Shown: one piece after another, positions 7,211 to 15,183 of the stretch
Numbering within the stretch: position 1 is the first letter of the stretch
Layout of the letters: each line of letters starts with the position of its first letter
NCBI GenBank assembly: GCA_022846635.1
Contig: AP025685.1
Location: forward strand, 1,488,001 to 1,552,000
Direction: 5' to 3'
DNA: 64,000 bases
Source: Salmonella enterica subsp. enterica serovar Choleraesuis
Lineage (GTDB): Bacteria; Pseudomonadota; Gammaproteobacteria; Enterobacterales; Enterobacteriaceae
The notes under the pieces: generated by a model
Databases searched by the model: none
What the model was told of the DNA's origin: nothing
Seen by the model: only the letters and a program-made list of their open reading frames with translations
Program-made: the position numbers and the translations under genes

Positions 7211-8015
7211 TATGCCCCCTGTCATTCAAATTCTGAACGTAACGTTATAACTAAACAAGCATTAGACACTTTACGTACGTTAAATACCAGTTATCTGTTA
7301 AGAGCGGTCTTGTACCGCAATGCTTAATAAAACACTGGCTCGCTTCATAGGGCCTTTTTTTATTCCCCTCAACCCTGAGAGGATTTACTGCAATTGAGGA
7401 GGATGGGGGGCCTGGCCGATAACCAGCACAACACAGGCCGGTGCGCACTGACGGGCGCGACTATATACTATTTATTCACAGAGACAGATTACTGTGTCGT
7501 ATTTGGATGTTGGCGGGTGCGGTGTTTTACATCGCGACTGCGGCAGACCTAAGCGTGCTGGGGCGTAGTTCATTTTGAGCCGCCGATATCAAAGCAGGTG
7601 CCGCTCAGCGGTTGCAGGACTGGCGTTATATTAATGGTCAGGTACTGCCGGGTTTGATCAAGTGGCGTGATGCAGAAAAAGAGCTATTTCTGAGGCCAGC
7701 CTTTGATACCGTATTATTGAAACTTCGCTGTTTTTTAATAACCGGCTCAGGATTTTGTGGCATTTTGCCAAGTCTGGAGCTCACATAAACCACTGCGGGG
7801 AGCTGAATCGGCGTCAGATTAGTAGGCTCTGTAACCACAAGCTCATTTAGTAATCCGACGGCTTCTCCAATTGCCTTTAGGCTACGACCTCTTCGCTGTA
7901 TAAGTTTTCTGAACCCGTCTCAAGACACCTTTCGAAACCAATATAGTGATTAGATTCGCCCAGACCATTGCCGGGGAAATTTTCCCCGGTCAGGCTGGTG
8001 GGCATTGTTTCTTCT
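7211..8015. other. Region without intact genes, prophage debris
   Basis: Apart from the lysozyme fragment, the 805 bases between the immunity gene and the AriR-like gene carry no intact gene. A minus-strand stretch around 7740-7880 reads as protein-like (GRSLKAIGEAVGLLNELVV) but lacks a start and is not recognised. Base composition shifts between GC-rich and AT-rich blocks, as in mosaic or decayed mobile DNA. Confidence 0.4.
7582..7788 (+). pseudogene. Phage lysozyme fragment
   Basis: A 68-codon open stretch without a proper start begins ADIKAGAAQRLQDWRYINGQ and continues VLPGLIKWRDAEKELFL. This is the C-terminal signature of phage T4-type lysozymes (typically a W..GG..LPGL..RR.AE.ELF pattern). 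The N-terminal catalytic part is missing. With the integrase remnant it indicates that a prophage once occupied this site. Confidence 0.4.
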
Positions 8016-8258
8016 TTATGATGCGAGGGTAGGGTGGTATTCATCACCGATTGTATAATCGAGTGCCTGGGCATATATGTCACGCAATACATTATAAGGG
8101 TTGTCATCTAACCAAAAAAGCAGTTCCGCAGCGACATCGCGTTTGTCTAAGGAACCATGCTCCGCCAATAGTCCTGCTTCAATAGCTAAGATAATATCCT
8201 GGCATCCCGCAGAGAGGTTATTTTCGTAATTAGACAGGGGCATCATATTCAGGCTCAT
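8016..8258 (-). CDS. AriR/YmgB-family small connector protein
   Basis: This encodes 80 aa, all helical in outlook: AGCQDIILAIEAGLLAEHGS followed by KRDVAAELLFWLDDNPYNVL and DIYAQALDYTIG. The two-part pattern (conserved helix, short turn, Asn/Lys-rich helix, then a helix with YAQAL) matches the AriR/YmgB dimeric proteins that act on RcsC/RcsB signalling and biofilm genes. An AAGGGA site precedes the ATG. It is separated from the ycgZ-ymgA-ariR operon and is an extra paralog. Confidence 0.65.
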   Translation of the reverse strand: MSLNMMPLSNYENNLSAGCQDIILAIEAGLLAEHGSLDKRDVAAELLFWLDDNPYNVLRDIYAQALDYTIGDEYHPTLAS

Positions 8259-8641
8259 CTCTTTTTCCCTTGAGGTGATGTAAACTTAAATCTAAAGATA
8301 GGGATTAAGGTGCTGTCTGTCTATAAAGAACATTCCTGGTTAGCCATAATTTATACATTATTGAAAAAATAATTCACCTGACAGTGGAAAGATTGCAGGC
8401 TTCATTCATAATTAAAAGTGCATAATGACATTCAAACACTCCGTTTGCCGGATGTTTCATCCGGCATTTTTTTAATGGAGGCACTGATGGATTATTGCTA
8501 TGCGTTACATGTAACGAACAGGCATTTCTTTAACACCTGATTTTATTTTGATTGTTACATTAAATAATCATCAGATGAAAATCAACGTGTTGGAGATAAA
8601 GTTACTTAAATCACCATAATGCGTATGTACAAGGAATGGTT
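8259..8641. other. Intergenic region between two AriR paralogs
   Basis: These 383 bases are AT-rich and lie between two divergent small genes, so they should hold both promoters. The only strong structure is the orphan plus-strand terminator at 8446-8473. No open frame above 40 codons with a convincing ribosome site was seen. Confidence 0.5.
8446..8473 (+). terminator. Strong terminator with no annotated gene upstream
   Basis: TGCCGGATG-TTT-CATCCGGCA forms a perfect 9-bp stem with a 3-base loop followed by seven T residues. On the plus strand no gene ends before it; the nearest plus-strand frame is the lysozyme scrap 650 bases upstream. It could end a small RNA transcribed from the 8260-8440 interval, or be left over from lost sequence. 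Confidence 0.7.
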
Positions 8642-8869
8642 ATGAAAAACATAGAGTTGGATGTTTCGTCTTGGAGCCACAGCATCCCAGAGCAGTTTAT
8701 CGAGAGATCTGCACTGATTCAAAATGCCTTGAGAGAGATATCAATAGCTAACGATATTGTTAGTGATGAAAAGATAATAGCTTTACTGAAGGATAAATGT
8801 CGCTCGGAGAGTAATAAGATACTGGCAGATATATACCAGCAGAGTTTACATTTCCTGCAAAATAGTTAG
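8642..8869 (+). CDS. AriR/YmgB-family small connector protein, second paralog
   Basis: The protein is 75 aa from the ATG at 8642, which has AAGGA at ideal spacing; a second ATG at 8636 is too close to it. The protein reads as two helices (QFIERSALIQNALREISIAN, then SDEKIIALLKDKCRSESNKI) and ends ILADIYQQSLHFL, the same DIY.Q.L pattern as the gene at 8016. This places it in the AriR/YmgB group. It is the only member on the plus strand and probably has its own promoter. Confidence 0.6.
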   Translation: MKNIELDVSSWSHSIPEQFIERSALIQNALREISIANDIVSDEKIIALLKDKCRSESNKILADIYQQSLHFLQNS

Positions 8870-8952
8870 TAGTTAACCACAGCGCGCGCTTGTATTGATT
8901 GTGTGAGAATACATATAAAAAAGGATAGATGATTACAGGGTTAAATTATGAA

Positions 8953-8990
8953 TAAAAAAGAGCCTCCCAATAGACAAGGGAAACTCTTTT
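8953..8990 (-). terminator. Terminator of the ycgZ-ymgA-ariR operon
   Basis: On the minus strand AAAGAGTTTCCC pairs (with G-U pairs) with GGGAGGCTCTTT, followed by TTTATTC. It starts about 20 bases after the ariR stop. Confidence 0.6.
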
Positions 8991-9010
8991 ATTTGTAATT
9001 TTTAGCTGCG

Positions 9011-9289
9011 TTAAATATCGTCTTCTGTATATCCGACAACAATTTCCAATGCGTGGCGAATAACATCGTTTTGTACCACGTCTTTACTTGTTTCAAGTGC
9101 AGTGATAAGCCATAAAATAATTCTTTTATTACTAAGGTGACCGTCAGCTTCCATAATTTCTTTGATGGCGACACCAAGTAATAACTTTTCTTCTTCGTAA
9201 CCACTTCCTGCATTGATAAAAAACTGGGAAAGCGCTTTATCGTGAATGTGGTTATAAGCAATAGCGGGTTCAGAAAATTGCTGGGTCAT
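9011..9289 (-). CDS. ariR: AriR (YmgB), regulator of acid resistance and biofilm
   Basis: The protein is 92 aa from the ATG at 9289, chosen because AAGGTGAT sits six bases upstream; a GTG at 9298 overlaps that site. The sequence EEKLLLGVAIKEIMEADGHL, NKRIILWLITALETSKDVVQ and the end EIVVGYTEDDI closely resemble E. coli AriR as recalled. AriR is a small dimeric protein that works with YcgZ and YmgA through the RcsC-RcsB phosphorelay to raise colanic acid and lower curli. It is the last gene of the operon, 33 bases after ymgA. Confidence 0.85.
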   Translation of the reverse strand: MTQQFSEPAIAYNHIHDKALSQFFINAGSGYEEEKLLLGVAIKEIMEADGHLSNKRIILWLITALETSKDVVQNDVIRHALEIVVGYTEDDI

Positions 9290-9321
9290 TGTTATCACCT
9301 TAAGGAAATAAAACTGTATAG

Positions 9322-9627
9322 TTAATGTAATTTATCTCTGCCGGAGGAATGGTTTCTTCCCGACATTGATACCACAGTCTCCCGGCTTTCCCTGTCCTTC
9401 GTTCCTGCTTTATGCATTGGGCCATGGCGTCTTGCCGTCAGTATGTCCATCTCTTTAATGATCTGTTCCAGTGCCTGATTCTTCTTGGGATCTAACTCCT
9501 GAATTTGCATAGTTACCAGGCGTTGGCGCAGCGCCGAAGTATTAATCGGGCCTTTCTGCTTCAGTAAAGACAACATCGCCTCACCAATCAGCTCATCAGT
9601 CAGCTGGTCTTTATCATCTTTATTCAT
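9322..9627 (-). CDS. ymgA: YmgA, Rcs connector protein
   Basis: This encodes 101 aa. The N-terminal half, TDELIGEAMLSLLKQKGPIN then SALRQRLVTMQ, follows the YmgA pattern. The C-terminal third is basic and Ser/Gly/His-rich (GRNHSSGRDKLH), comparable with the basic tail of E. coli YmgA. It is the middle gene of the operon that BluR represses and that BluF relieves under blue light at low temperature. The resemblance is weaker than for YcgZ and AriR; gene order supports it. Confidence 0.7.
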   Translation of the reverse strand: MNKDDKDQLTDELIGEAMLSLLKQKGPINTSALRQRLVTMQIQELDPKKNQALEQIIKEMDILTARRHGPMHKAGTKDRESRETVVSMSGRNHSSGRDKLH

Positions 9628-9760
9628 TGCATTCTCTCTTGTTGATGCACGATCCCATCCCAGATACTCGTCGGGAAGGCGTTTTTCTTCAAGAGGCTAC
9701 TTCAACTATCTATTGCCTTGCTGTTCGGCTTGTCAGGCTGATTCAGCAGGGCTTTAAAAC

Positions 9761-10000
9761 TTACCGCTCAAAAAGGTAGCCGATTAAATTTTGGTACAGC
9801 GCCTCTTCTTCCGTACCAGCAGCAAGCTCAAGTCTTCCTAATAAACGCGTACACAGTGACTTACGGCTAAGACGTTTCCCGTCGCGAAGGAGCTCTACGA
9901 TAACGCTGCCCAACGCTTTCTCTTCGGTCGGGTGTGTTGCCCGATTTAGATAGTGCATGACTGCCGGATTAATCGCAGAAATATGAGGTGTATGTTGCAT
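9761..10000 (-). CDS. ycgZ: YcgZ, first connector of the BluR regulon
   Basis: This encodes 79 aa. The central motif GKRLSRKSLCTRLLGRLELA and the end NLIGYLFER closely match E. coli YcgZ. The gene is the first of the ycgZ-ymgA-ariR operon and is divergent from bluF. Two TTGTAC/GTAC dyads in the gap to bluF (10064-10085, 10176-10195) are candidate BluR operators. The ATG at 10000 has a purine-rich AGAGAA site. Confidence 0.9.
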   Translation of the reverse strand: MQHTPHISAINPAVMHYLNRATHPTEEKALGSVIVELLRDGKRLSRKSLCTRLLGRLELAAGTEEEALYQNLIGYLFER

Positions 10001-10063
10001 AACATGTTCTCTAAATGTTCGTTTGGGTTACTGTTTGGTTAAATCTATACATCAAAGTGATTC

Positions 10064-10085
10064 TTGTACACCTAATTTTGTACAA
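10064..10085. promoter_or_regulatory. Candidate BluR operator 1 (ycgZ side)
   Basis: TTGTAC-(10)-GTACAA is a perfect 6-bp dyad, 64 bases upstream of the ycgZ start. The same half-site recurs at 10176 and in front of bluR at 11679, which makes a shared MerR-type regulator likely. Binding by BluR is inferred. Confidence 0.55.
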
Positions 10086-10175
10086 ATTTCTCAAATATTT
10101 GTTCAATAACGATTTAAATATTTATTTATCAATAAGTTATTGTGTTATTCGAAAGCCGGAAATCGGGATGTTAAC

Positions 10176-10195
10176 TTGTACAGTATGCTGTACCA
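10176..10195. promoter_or_regulatory. Candidate BluR operator 2 (bluF side)
   Basis: TTGTAC-(8)-GTACCA is a dyad with one mismatch, about 127 bases before the preferred bluF start at 10322 and 40 before the alternative start at 10235. It carries the same half-site as 10064 and 11679. Confidence 0.5.
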
Positions 10196-10321
10196 TTCAA
10201 ATTAGTCATTTTTAACGAATGGTTTTGTGAAGATATGGTTAAAAATATCGTCTCTCACAGCGAGACACCTGCTGCGTCCTCTGTTAGTGTGGCGGCTCAC
10301 TCAGAACCTTTCAGGATTCAT

Positions 10322-11542
10322 ATGCTCAGCACCGTTATCTACCGTAGCCACATCTGCGACGACGTCCCCGTCAGCCATTTGGAAGAAATGGTCGCGGCAG
10401 CCAGCCTGAAAAACCATGCTATGGATGTCACCGGCATTCTTTTGTTTAACGGCATGCATTTTTTTCAACTGCTTGAAGGGCCAGAAGAAAGCGTAATGAG
10501 TATCTACGGCGCAATCTGTCAGGATCCTCGCCATTACAACATCGTGGAGCTATTACATGATTACGCGCCAGCGCGGCGGTTTGGGAATGTTGGGATGGAG
10601 CTCTTTGACCTGCGTGCTTATGAGCGCGAAGAGGTACTGCAAACCGTGTTGGATAAGGGGACCACGCGCTATCAGCTGTTGTATCAGGATCGGGCGTTAC
10701 AATTCTTTCGCACTTTTGTAGAAGCCCGAGAGAAGGATAATTATTTTGAAGTGCCTCCGGCCGACAGCTGGGACTTTGTCCCGGACGACAGTGAGCAACC
10801 GCGCTATATACCGGAGTTTGACCGCGATGCTGAATTTAACTTTGCCTTCCAGCCGATTGTCGACCCACTGGCACGCGATATCGTGTCGGTTGAAGCCCTG
10901 ATTCGCACCGGTAACGGCGGTAGCCCGGAAGATTATTTTGCTAATTTTCACGGCGAAGATATCTATCAGATGGATTTGCAGAGTAAGAAAGTTGCATTTG
11001 CTCAGGCCGGAGCCCTTAATCTGGGAAGAATAACACTCTCGGTTAATCTTTTACCGATGACTCTTGTACAGGTTCCGCATGCCGTAGCGTTTCTGTTACG
11101 TGAGATAAGCCATGCCGGACTAGTCCCGGAGCAGGTCATTATCGAATTTACTGAATTAGAAGTTATCTCACAGCTCGATGAGTTTACCAATGCGGTCAGG
11201 CAGCTTAAAGCCGCCGGGCTGCGGGTGGCTATCGATCATTTTGGTTCGGGCTTTGCTGGTTTACTGGTTCTTTCTCAATTCCAGCCGGATCGCATTAAAA
11301 TAAACCGCGACCTTATTATGGATGTTCATAAAAGTGGTGCCCGTCAGGCAATTATCCAGGCTATTCTTCAATGTTGTCAGTCACTTGAAATTGAAATTAC
11401 TGCCGTAGGTATTGAAAAGCCGGAAGAGTGGATGTGGCTGGAATCCGCCGGCATTGAACACTTCCAGGGATTTCTTTTCGCGCGTCCGGAGCTGGGTTGT
11501 TTTCCTCAGGTTGCCTGGCCGGAGAAGAAAAGCGGGTTTTGA
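10322..11542 (+). CDS. bluF: BluF, blue-light sensor (BLUF domain plus degenerate EAL)
   Basis: The protein is 406 aa from the ATG at 10322, which has a CAGGA site and matches the family length and start (MLSTVIYRSHI). A frame start at 10235 would add 29 residues. The BLUF domain (1-95) keeps the flavin-site tyrosine (VIYRS), asparagine (KNHAMDVTG) and glutamine (HFFQLLEGP). The EAL-like part (about 160-400) has VEALIR but DHFG in place of DDFG and KIN in place of KID, so c-di-GMP hydrolysis is unlikely. In E. coli BluF binds BluR on blue light and lifts repression of ycgZ. The downstream gene bluR starts 217 bases later. Confidence 0.92.
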   Translation: MLSTVIYRSHICDDVPVSHLEEMVAAASLKNHAMDVTGILLFNGMHFFQLLEGPEESVMSIYGAICQDPRHYNIVELLHDYAPARRFGNVGMELFDLRAYEREEVLQTVLDKGTTRYQLLYQDRALQFFRTFVEAREKDNYFEVPPADSWDFVPDDSEQPRYIPEFDRDAEFNFAFQPIVDPLARDIVSVEALIRTGNGGSPEDYFANFHGEDIYQMDLQSKKVAFAQAGALNLGRITLSVNLLPMTLVQVPHAVAFLLREISHAGLVPEQVIIEFTELEVISQLDEFTNAVRQLKAAGLRVAIDHFGSGFAGLLVLSQFQPDRIKINRDLIMDVHKSGARQAIIQAILQCCQSLEIEITAVGIEKPEEWMWLESAGIEHFQGFLFARPELGCFPQVAWPEKKSGF

Positions 11543-11678
11543 TAACCTGAAAACCTCACGGGGATTAACTATATTTTAATGGTTAATCCCAACAATTAGT
11601 TACGTCATATCTCCTTCAATACCTTCCATTCCGTCTGTCTGAATTCTCAACAAATGCTGTGAAAAAATAAAATATTCG

Positions 11679-11705
11679 TTGTACAGATTGGTTTTATTTG
11701 TACAA
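11679..11705. promoter_or_regulatory. Candidate BluR operator 3 (bluR promoter)
   Basis: TTGTAC-(15)-GTACAA is a perfect 6-bp dyad with wider spacing, 55-81 bases before the bluR ATG. It suggests autoregulation. Confidence 0.5.
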
Positions 11706-11759
11706 TATTTATTAGCAGAATTTCCTATGGAATGCGGCTAGTTTTTTCAGAGGAGTTGT

Positions 11760-12530
11760 ATGGCTTCATACAGTATCGGCGACGTCGCCGAAAAATGCGG
11801 TATCAACCCGGTGACCCTCCGCGCCTGGCAACGACGCTATGGGTTGCTCAAACCTCAACGCAGCGAGGGCGGGCACCGACAATTTGATGAGGCGGATATT
11901 CAGCGCATTGAAGAGATTAAGCGTTGGATACAATCTGGTGTTCCAGTGGGAAAAGTAAAAGCAATTCTTGATAAGAATGAAGCCTCTGCAAGCAATGGCT
12001 GGTCATTGCAGCAAGAGGAGATGATGGGTGTTTTACGCCGCGTTCGGCCTGATGAACTTCGTCAGAAAATTGCCGATTTCGACAGTCAGTATGAAGCCGG
12101 TAAACTTATTGATAACGTTTATATCCCCGTACGTCAGCGCCTTGATCTGGAGCAGAGTACGGCGCGCATCATGTGCGGTCTGCTGGATGGCGTTCTTATC
12201 GAGTTTATCGCGGGCCAGCTGGCACTGGCCCGTAAAAAGACAGGCAAATCCGCAATGCTTATCAGCTGGGATAATCCAGACAGAACGCGGCTTTGGCTTG
12301 AGGCATGGCGCCTATCTCAGGATAACTGGCACATCGATGTGCTGGCTGAGCCGGTAGAGATGCCACGCCCGGAATTATTCCCTGCGCTGAATGTCTTTTT
12401 ATGGACCGGCAAGCCTCTGACATTGCGCCAGCAAGAGCTGTTTGAATACTGGCGAGAGCAAGGATACAGCCTGATGTGCCATGCCCCTGAGCGCAGCGAC
12501 CAGCCCGAAGTCGCAAAAGCATTGCTATAA
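11760..12530 (+). CDS. bluR: BluR, MerR-like repressor of the ycgZ operon
   Basis: This encodes 256 aa. The N-terminal MerR helix-turn-helix (1-75) reads [20 protein letters not shown] and [20 protein letters not shown], almost as in E. coli BluR. The remaining 180 residues form the B12-binding-like effector domain that in BluR has lost cobalamin binding and contacts BluF. A GAGGAG site precedes the ATG. The order ycgZ, bluF, bluR is that of E. coli. It is about 13 residues longer than E. coli BluR, mostly at the C-terminus. Confidence 0.92.
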   Translation: MASYSIGDVAEKCGINPVTLRAWQRRYGLLKPQRSEGGHRQFDEADIQRIEEIKRWIQSGVPVGKVKAILDKNEASASNGWSLQQEEMMGVLRRVRPDELRQKIADFDSQYEAGKLIDNVYIPVRQRLDLEQSTARIMCGLLDGVLIEFIAGQLALARKKTGKSAMLISWDNPDRTRLWLEAWRLSQDNWHIDVLAEPVEMPRPELFPALNVFLWTGKPLTLRQQELFEYWREQGYSLMCHAPERSDQPEVAKALL

Positions 12531-12573
12531 GCTCACGGCTCTTCCTTTGCGGTGAGCGCCGCGCCAGTCTGTA

Positions 12574-13461
12574 TTAACCAATATGCATATTAACCAGGTC
12601 TTCGAGCAGGCCTGGACCCGTTGGGTTCCAGCCCAATTTCGAACGCGTCCAGTCTCCTGATGCGGCCAAATCTTTGTCAGCGAAAAGCGCGAACCAGCCG
12701 AAATGGGCAGCAGCCTGTTCGGTATTAAGCGATACTAGCGGCAACTGGAATTTTTCACTGAGCGTGCGGGCAATATCGCGAGCCGGTATCCCTTGTTCTG
12801 CCACCGCATGATAGCGTTTGCCTCTCTCTCCTTTCGCCAAAACCAAAATATATAGTTTCGCTACGTCGGTAACATGCGCCGCAGGCCAGCGATTGTTACC
12901 TTCTCCAACATAAGCCACCGCGCCTTTTTGGCGACAGATCTCTGCGTACGGAGAGATTAACCCTTGCCTGGTCGTGTCATGCACCTGGGGCAGGCGAACG
13001 AAACGAACATTCAGGCCCTCACTCAGCAATTTATTCCCCTCAATTTCTGAGGCGACGCGTGGGTTAATATTATTGGCGCTGAAAAAGTTTTCTACGGCTG
13101 GCCGACCATCTCCGGCATCACCCATTCCGGTACCAGATGTAATAAGTAAAGGGCGATCGCTACCTTTTAGTACATCACCAAGTACCCGGATGACCTGACG
13201 GTCTTTCTCACAGTTGGCGGCGAAATGGCTGAAATCGTGATCGAATGCGGTATGGATAACCGCATCTGACTGGGCCGCACCGCCGCGTAGTGTTGAGGGT
13301 GAATCAATGGTGCCACGCCAGGCTTCTGCTCCCATTGCTTTTAGCGTCTGAGCGCTGGCTTCAGAGCGGGCAAGACCGAGCACCTGATGTCCGGCGGAAA
13401 TTAACTCGGGAATAATACGGGAACCGATAAAGCCGGTCGCACCGGTTAAGAATACGCGCAT
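12574..13461 (-). CDS. NAD(P)-dependent epimerase/dehydratase family protein
   Basis: This 295-aa extended SDR protein has the Rossmann motif TGATGFIGSRI at residues 7-17. The central serine region (LLITSGTGMGD) lacks the usual YxxxK at the expected place, which suggests an atypical or NmrA-like member. Proteins of this kind are often annotated as SDR-family oxidoreductases with unknown substrate. It is divergent from an XRE/MmyB regulator, with a 101-bp gap, and is probably its target. A GAGAGGT site precedes the ATG. Confidence 0.75.
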   Translation of the reverse strand: MRVFLTGATGFIGSRIIPELISAGHQVLGLARSEASAQTLKAMGAEAWRGTIDSPSTLRGGAAQSDAVIHTAFDHDFSHFAANCEKDRQVIRVLGDVLKGSDRPLLITSGTGMGDAGDGRPAVENFFSANNINPRVASEIEGNKLLSEGLNVRFVRLPQVHDTTRQGLISPYAEICRQKGAVAYVGEGNNRWPAAHVTDVAKLYILVLAKGERGKRYHAVAEQGIPARDIARTLSEKFQLPLVSLNTEQAAAHFGWFALFADKDLAASGDWTRSKLGWNPTGPGLLEDLVNMHIG

Positions 13462-13562
13462 AAATACCTCTCATCTTCTGGCCCACTTAGTAAGTAGAGT
13501 GTATTCCTGCGGATATACTATAAAAGTAGTGAATTTATCATGGTATAAAACCTAACAGGAAA

Positions 13563-14387
13563 ATGATGACAACCAGTAACGATCTCGGAAGCTTTTTACG
13601 TAACCGGCGTATGAAATTAGACCCTGCCTCATTTGGATTCAAATCTGGGAGGCGGCGCACGCCGGGGCTGCGCCGGGAAGAGGTTGCTCAGCTTGCCAGC
13701 ATTAGTCCCACCTGGTACACCTGGCTGGAGCAGGGGCGGGGCGGTTCGCCATCGCGTGAGGTATTAAGCCGGATTGCCAGCGGATTAATGCTCACTGAAC
13801 CTGAGCGGGAGCATCTGTTTTTGCTGGCATTCGGCCATTTGCCGGAAAGACGCTACCACGGCACTGATACTATTACGCCGCGTTTACAGAATGTGCTGGA
13901 TGCGATGCCGTATAGCCCGGCGATTATTAAAACCTCGCTATGGGATGTCGTTGCCTGGAATCAGGCGGCCAGAAAGGTATTGGTGGATTACGAGCAACTG
14001 GCTCCCCGTCAGCGCAATATTTTGCGGCTGCTGTTTACCGATGAAGGCGCGCGTAAGGTACAGGAAGACTGGCAGGCAATGGCCAGATTTGTGGTCAATG
14101 CATTTCGTGCCGATGTTACCAGAATCGGCGGCTCGGAAGAGGCAACGGCATTGATAGAAGAACTGTCCCGTGAGAGTGAAGAGTTTGATGCGTTCTGGCG
14201 TAGTAATGATGTCAGCCACCATAGCGAAGGCATCAAACGGCTGCGCCACCCGGCGTTGGGGCTTATTGAACTTGAGTTTTCAACCTTTTTGCTCGATGGC
14301 CGCCCCGATCTACAGCTGTTGATATTCAATCCTGCAACGCCGCAAAGCCAGCTGGTTATTCAGCGCCATCTGACACCAATACCATAA
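13563..14387 (+). CDS. XRE regulator with MmyB-like ligand domain
   Basis: This encodes 274 aa. The N-terminal Cro/cI helix-turn-helix (10-80) includes RRTPGLRREEVAQLASISP and TWYTWLEQGRG. The C-terminal MmyB-like LBD (about 105-270) has MPYSPAIIKTSLWDVVAWNQ and HHSEGIKRLRHPALGLIELE. Such regulators usually control an adjacent divergent short-chain dehydrogenase or epimerase, as here. A CAGGAAA site lies before tandem ATGs at 13563 and 13566. The ligand is unknown; the MmyB fold may bind fatty-acid-like molecules. Confidence 0.85.
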   Translation: MMTTSNDLGSFLRNRRMKLDPASFGFKSGRRRTPGLRREEVAQLASISPTWYTWLEQGRGGSPSREVLSRIASGLMLTEPEREHLFLLAFGHLPERRYHGTDTITPRLQNVLDAMPYSPAIIKTSLWDVVAWNQAARKVLVDYEQLAPRQRNILRLLFTDEGARKVQEDWQAMARFVVNAFRADVTRIGGSEEATALIEELSRESEEFDAFWRSNDVSHHSEGIKRLRHPALGLIELEFSTFLLDGRPDLQLLIFNPATPQSQLVIQRHLTPIP

Positions 14388-14402
14388 TGAGTCGGCAACA
14401 AC

Positions 14403-15056
14403 TTAGCGCGGCTCTTCGTTATCCTGGCGGGTTTGCTGAACATTCAGCCAGGCACTGAGCATATCAGCCATGGCTTCGGAAAAAATGAGAATCTCATCAT
14501 CGTTACGTGAGTGAGCAGAGTAACTGCTGCCTACCGAACTTAATGTTGTGGTCAGCAGTTCACAGGCGACGCGGCGCTGGCTTTCAGCGGCCCGCGGCAA
14601 TATCTCGGCAATGAACTGGTCATAAATTTCCCTGGCGGCAGCGCTGCTTTGTTTCGCCTGAGGCGCGTCCCGATAGAGCGGGGCGGCGTCATTCAACGCC
14701 TGGCGTAGCCGGGCCTCCTCACATTCAGAACGAATAAATACCCGAATCAGTGTCCTTAAGCGTTCGACAGGGGGCGCGGATTTATTGCCGAGAATTTCAG
14801 CCAGTACGCTGTGAGTTTGTTGCCATTCATCATGCTGTAAACGAAACAGAATAGCGGCTTTATTGGGGAAGTATTGGTAAAGCGATCCGACGCTCACCCC
14901 GGCTTTTTCTGCTACCCGTGCGGTAGTAAAGCGCGTGGCACCTTCTTTTTCTAAAACCTGAATAGCCGCCTGAATAATAGCGGAAACCAACTCGGCAGAA
15001 CGAGCCTGTTTTGGCTGCTTTCTAGATGAAATCAATGGCTTATTGGTTGCAGGCAT
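14403..15056 (-). CDS. TetR-family regulator of the adjacent O-methyltransferase
   Basis: The protein is about 217 aa from ATG 15056. The frame stays open upstream to 15140, but that part would cover the operator array at 15078-15141, so the internal start is preferred. The helix-turn-helix reads FTTARVAEKAGVSVGSLYQY at about residues 40-60, followed by the C-terminal helical domain of the TetR_C group seen in PsrA/YerO-like proteins. It is divergent from the O-methyltransferase gene. The ligand is unknown. Confidence 0.8.
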   Translation of the reverse strand: MPATNKPLISSRKQPKQARSAELVSAIIQAAIQVLEKEGATRFTTARVAEKAGVSVGSLYQYFPNKAAILFRLQHDEWQQTHSVLAEILGNKSAPPVERLRTLIRVFIRSECEEARLRQALNDAAPLYRDAPQAKQSSAAAREIYDQFIAEILPRAAESQRRVACELLTTTLSSVGSSYSAHSRNDDEILIFSEAMADMLSAWLNVQQTRQDNEEPR

Positions 15057-15077
15057 GGAGCGCTCATTTGCGGTTTT

Positions 15078-15141
15078 AATGCGAATAGTTAATGCGATTA
15101 ATTCGTCGTATTCTTGAAAAAAATGACGAATTAGTCGCATT
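15078..15141. promoter_or_regulatory. Operator array between tetR and O-methyltransferase
   Basis: Two tandem 13-mers, AATGCGAATAGTT (15078-15090) and AATGCGATTAATT (15091-15103), are followed by an inverted copy. The arms AATGCGATTAATTCGTC (15091-15107) and GACGAATTAGTCGCATT (15125-15141) pair at 16 of 17 positions. The array lies between the divergent genes and is the natural binding site for the TetR protein. Binding is inferred. Confidence 0.65.
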
Positions 15142-15183
15142 TTAGGCGCTCGATATCATTCATTCAACTTTTAAGGATTCACT

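Noticed and set aside
7251..7448. 65-codon minus-strand frame rich in Gly/Pro/Arg
   Set aside because: No ribosome site, no recognisable family, and located in mosaic prophage debris.
10322..11542. BluF as an active c-di-GMP phosphodiesterase
   Set aside because: DHFG replaces DDFG and KIN replaces KID, so metal and catalytic residues are missing, as in E. coli BluF.
15057..15140. Longer TetR start (adds 28 residues)
   Set aside because: It would place the three-copy operator array inside the coding sequence and the added residues are not TetR-like.
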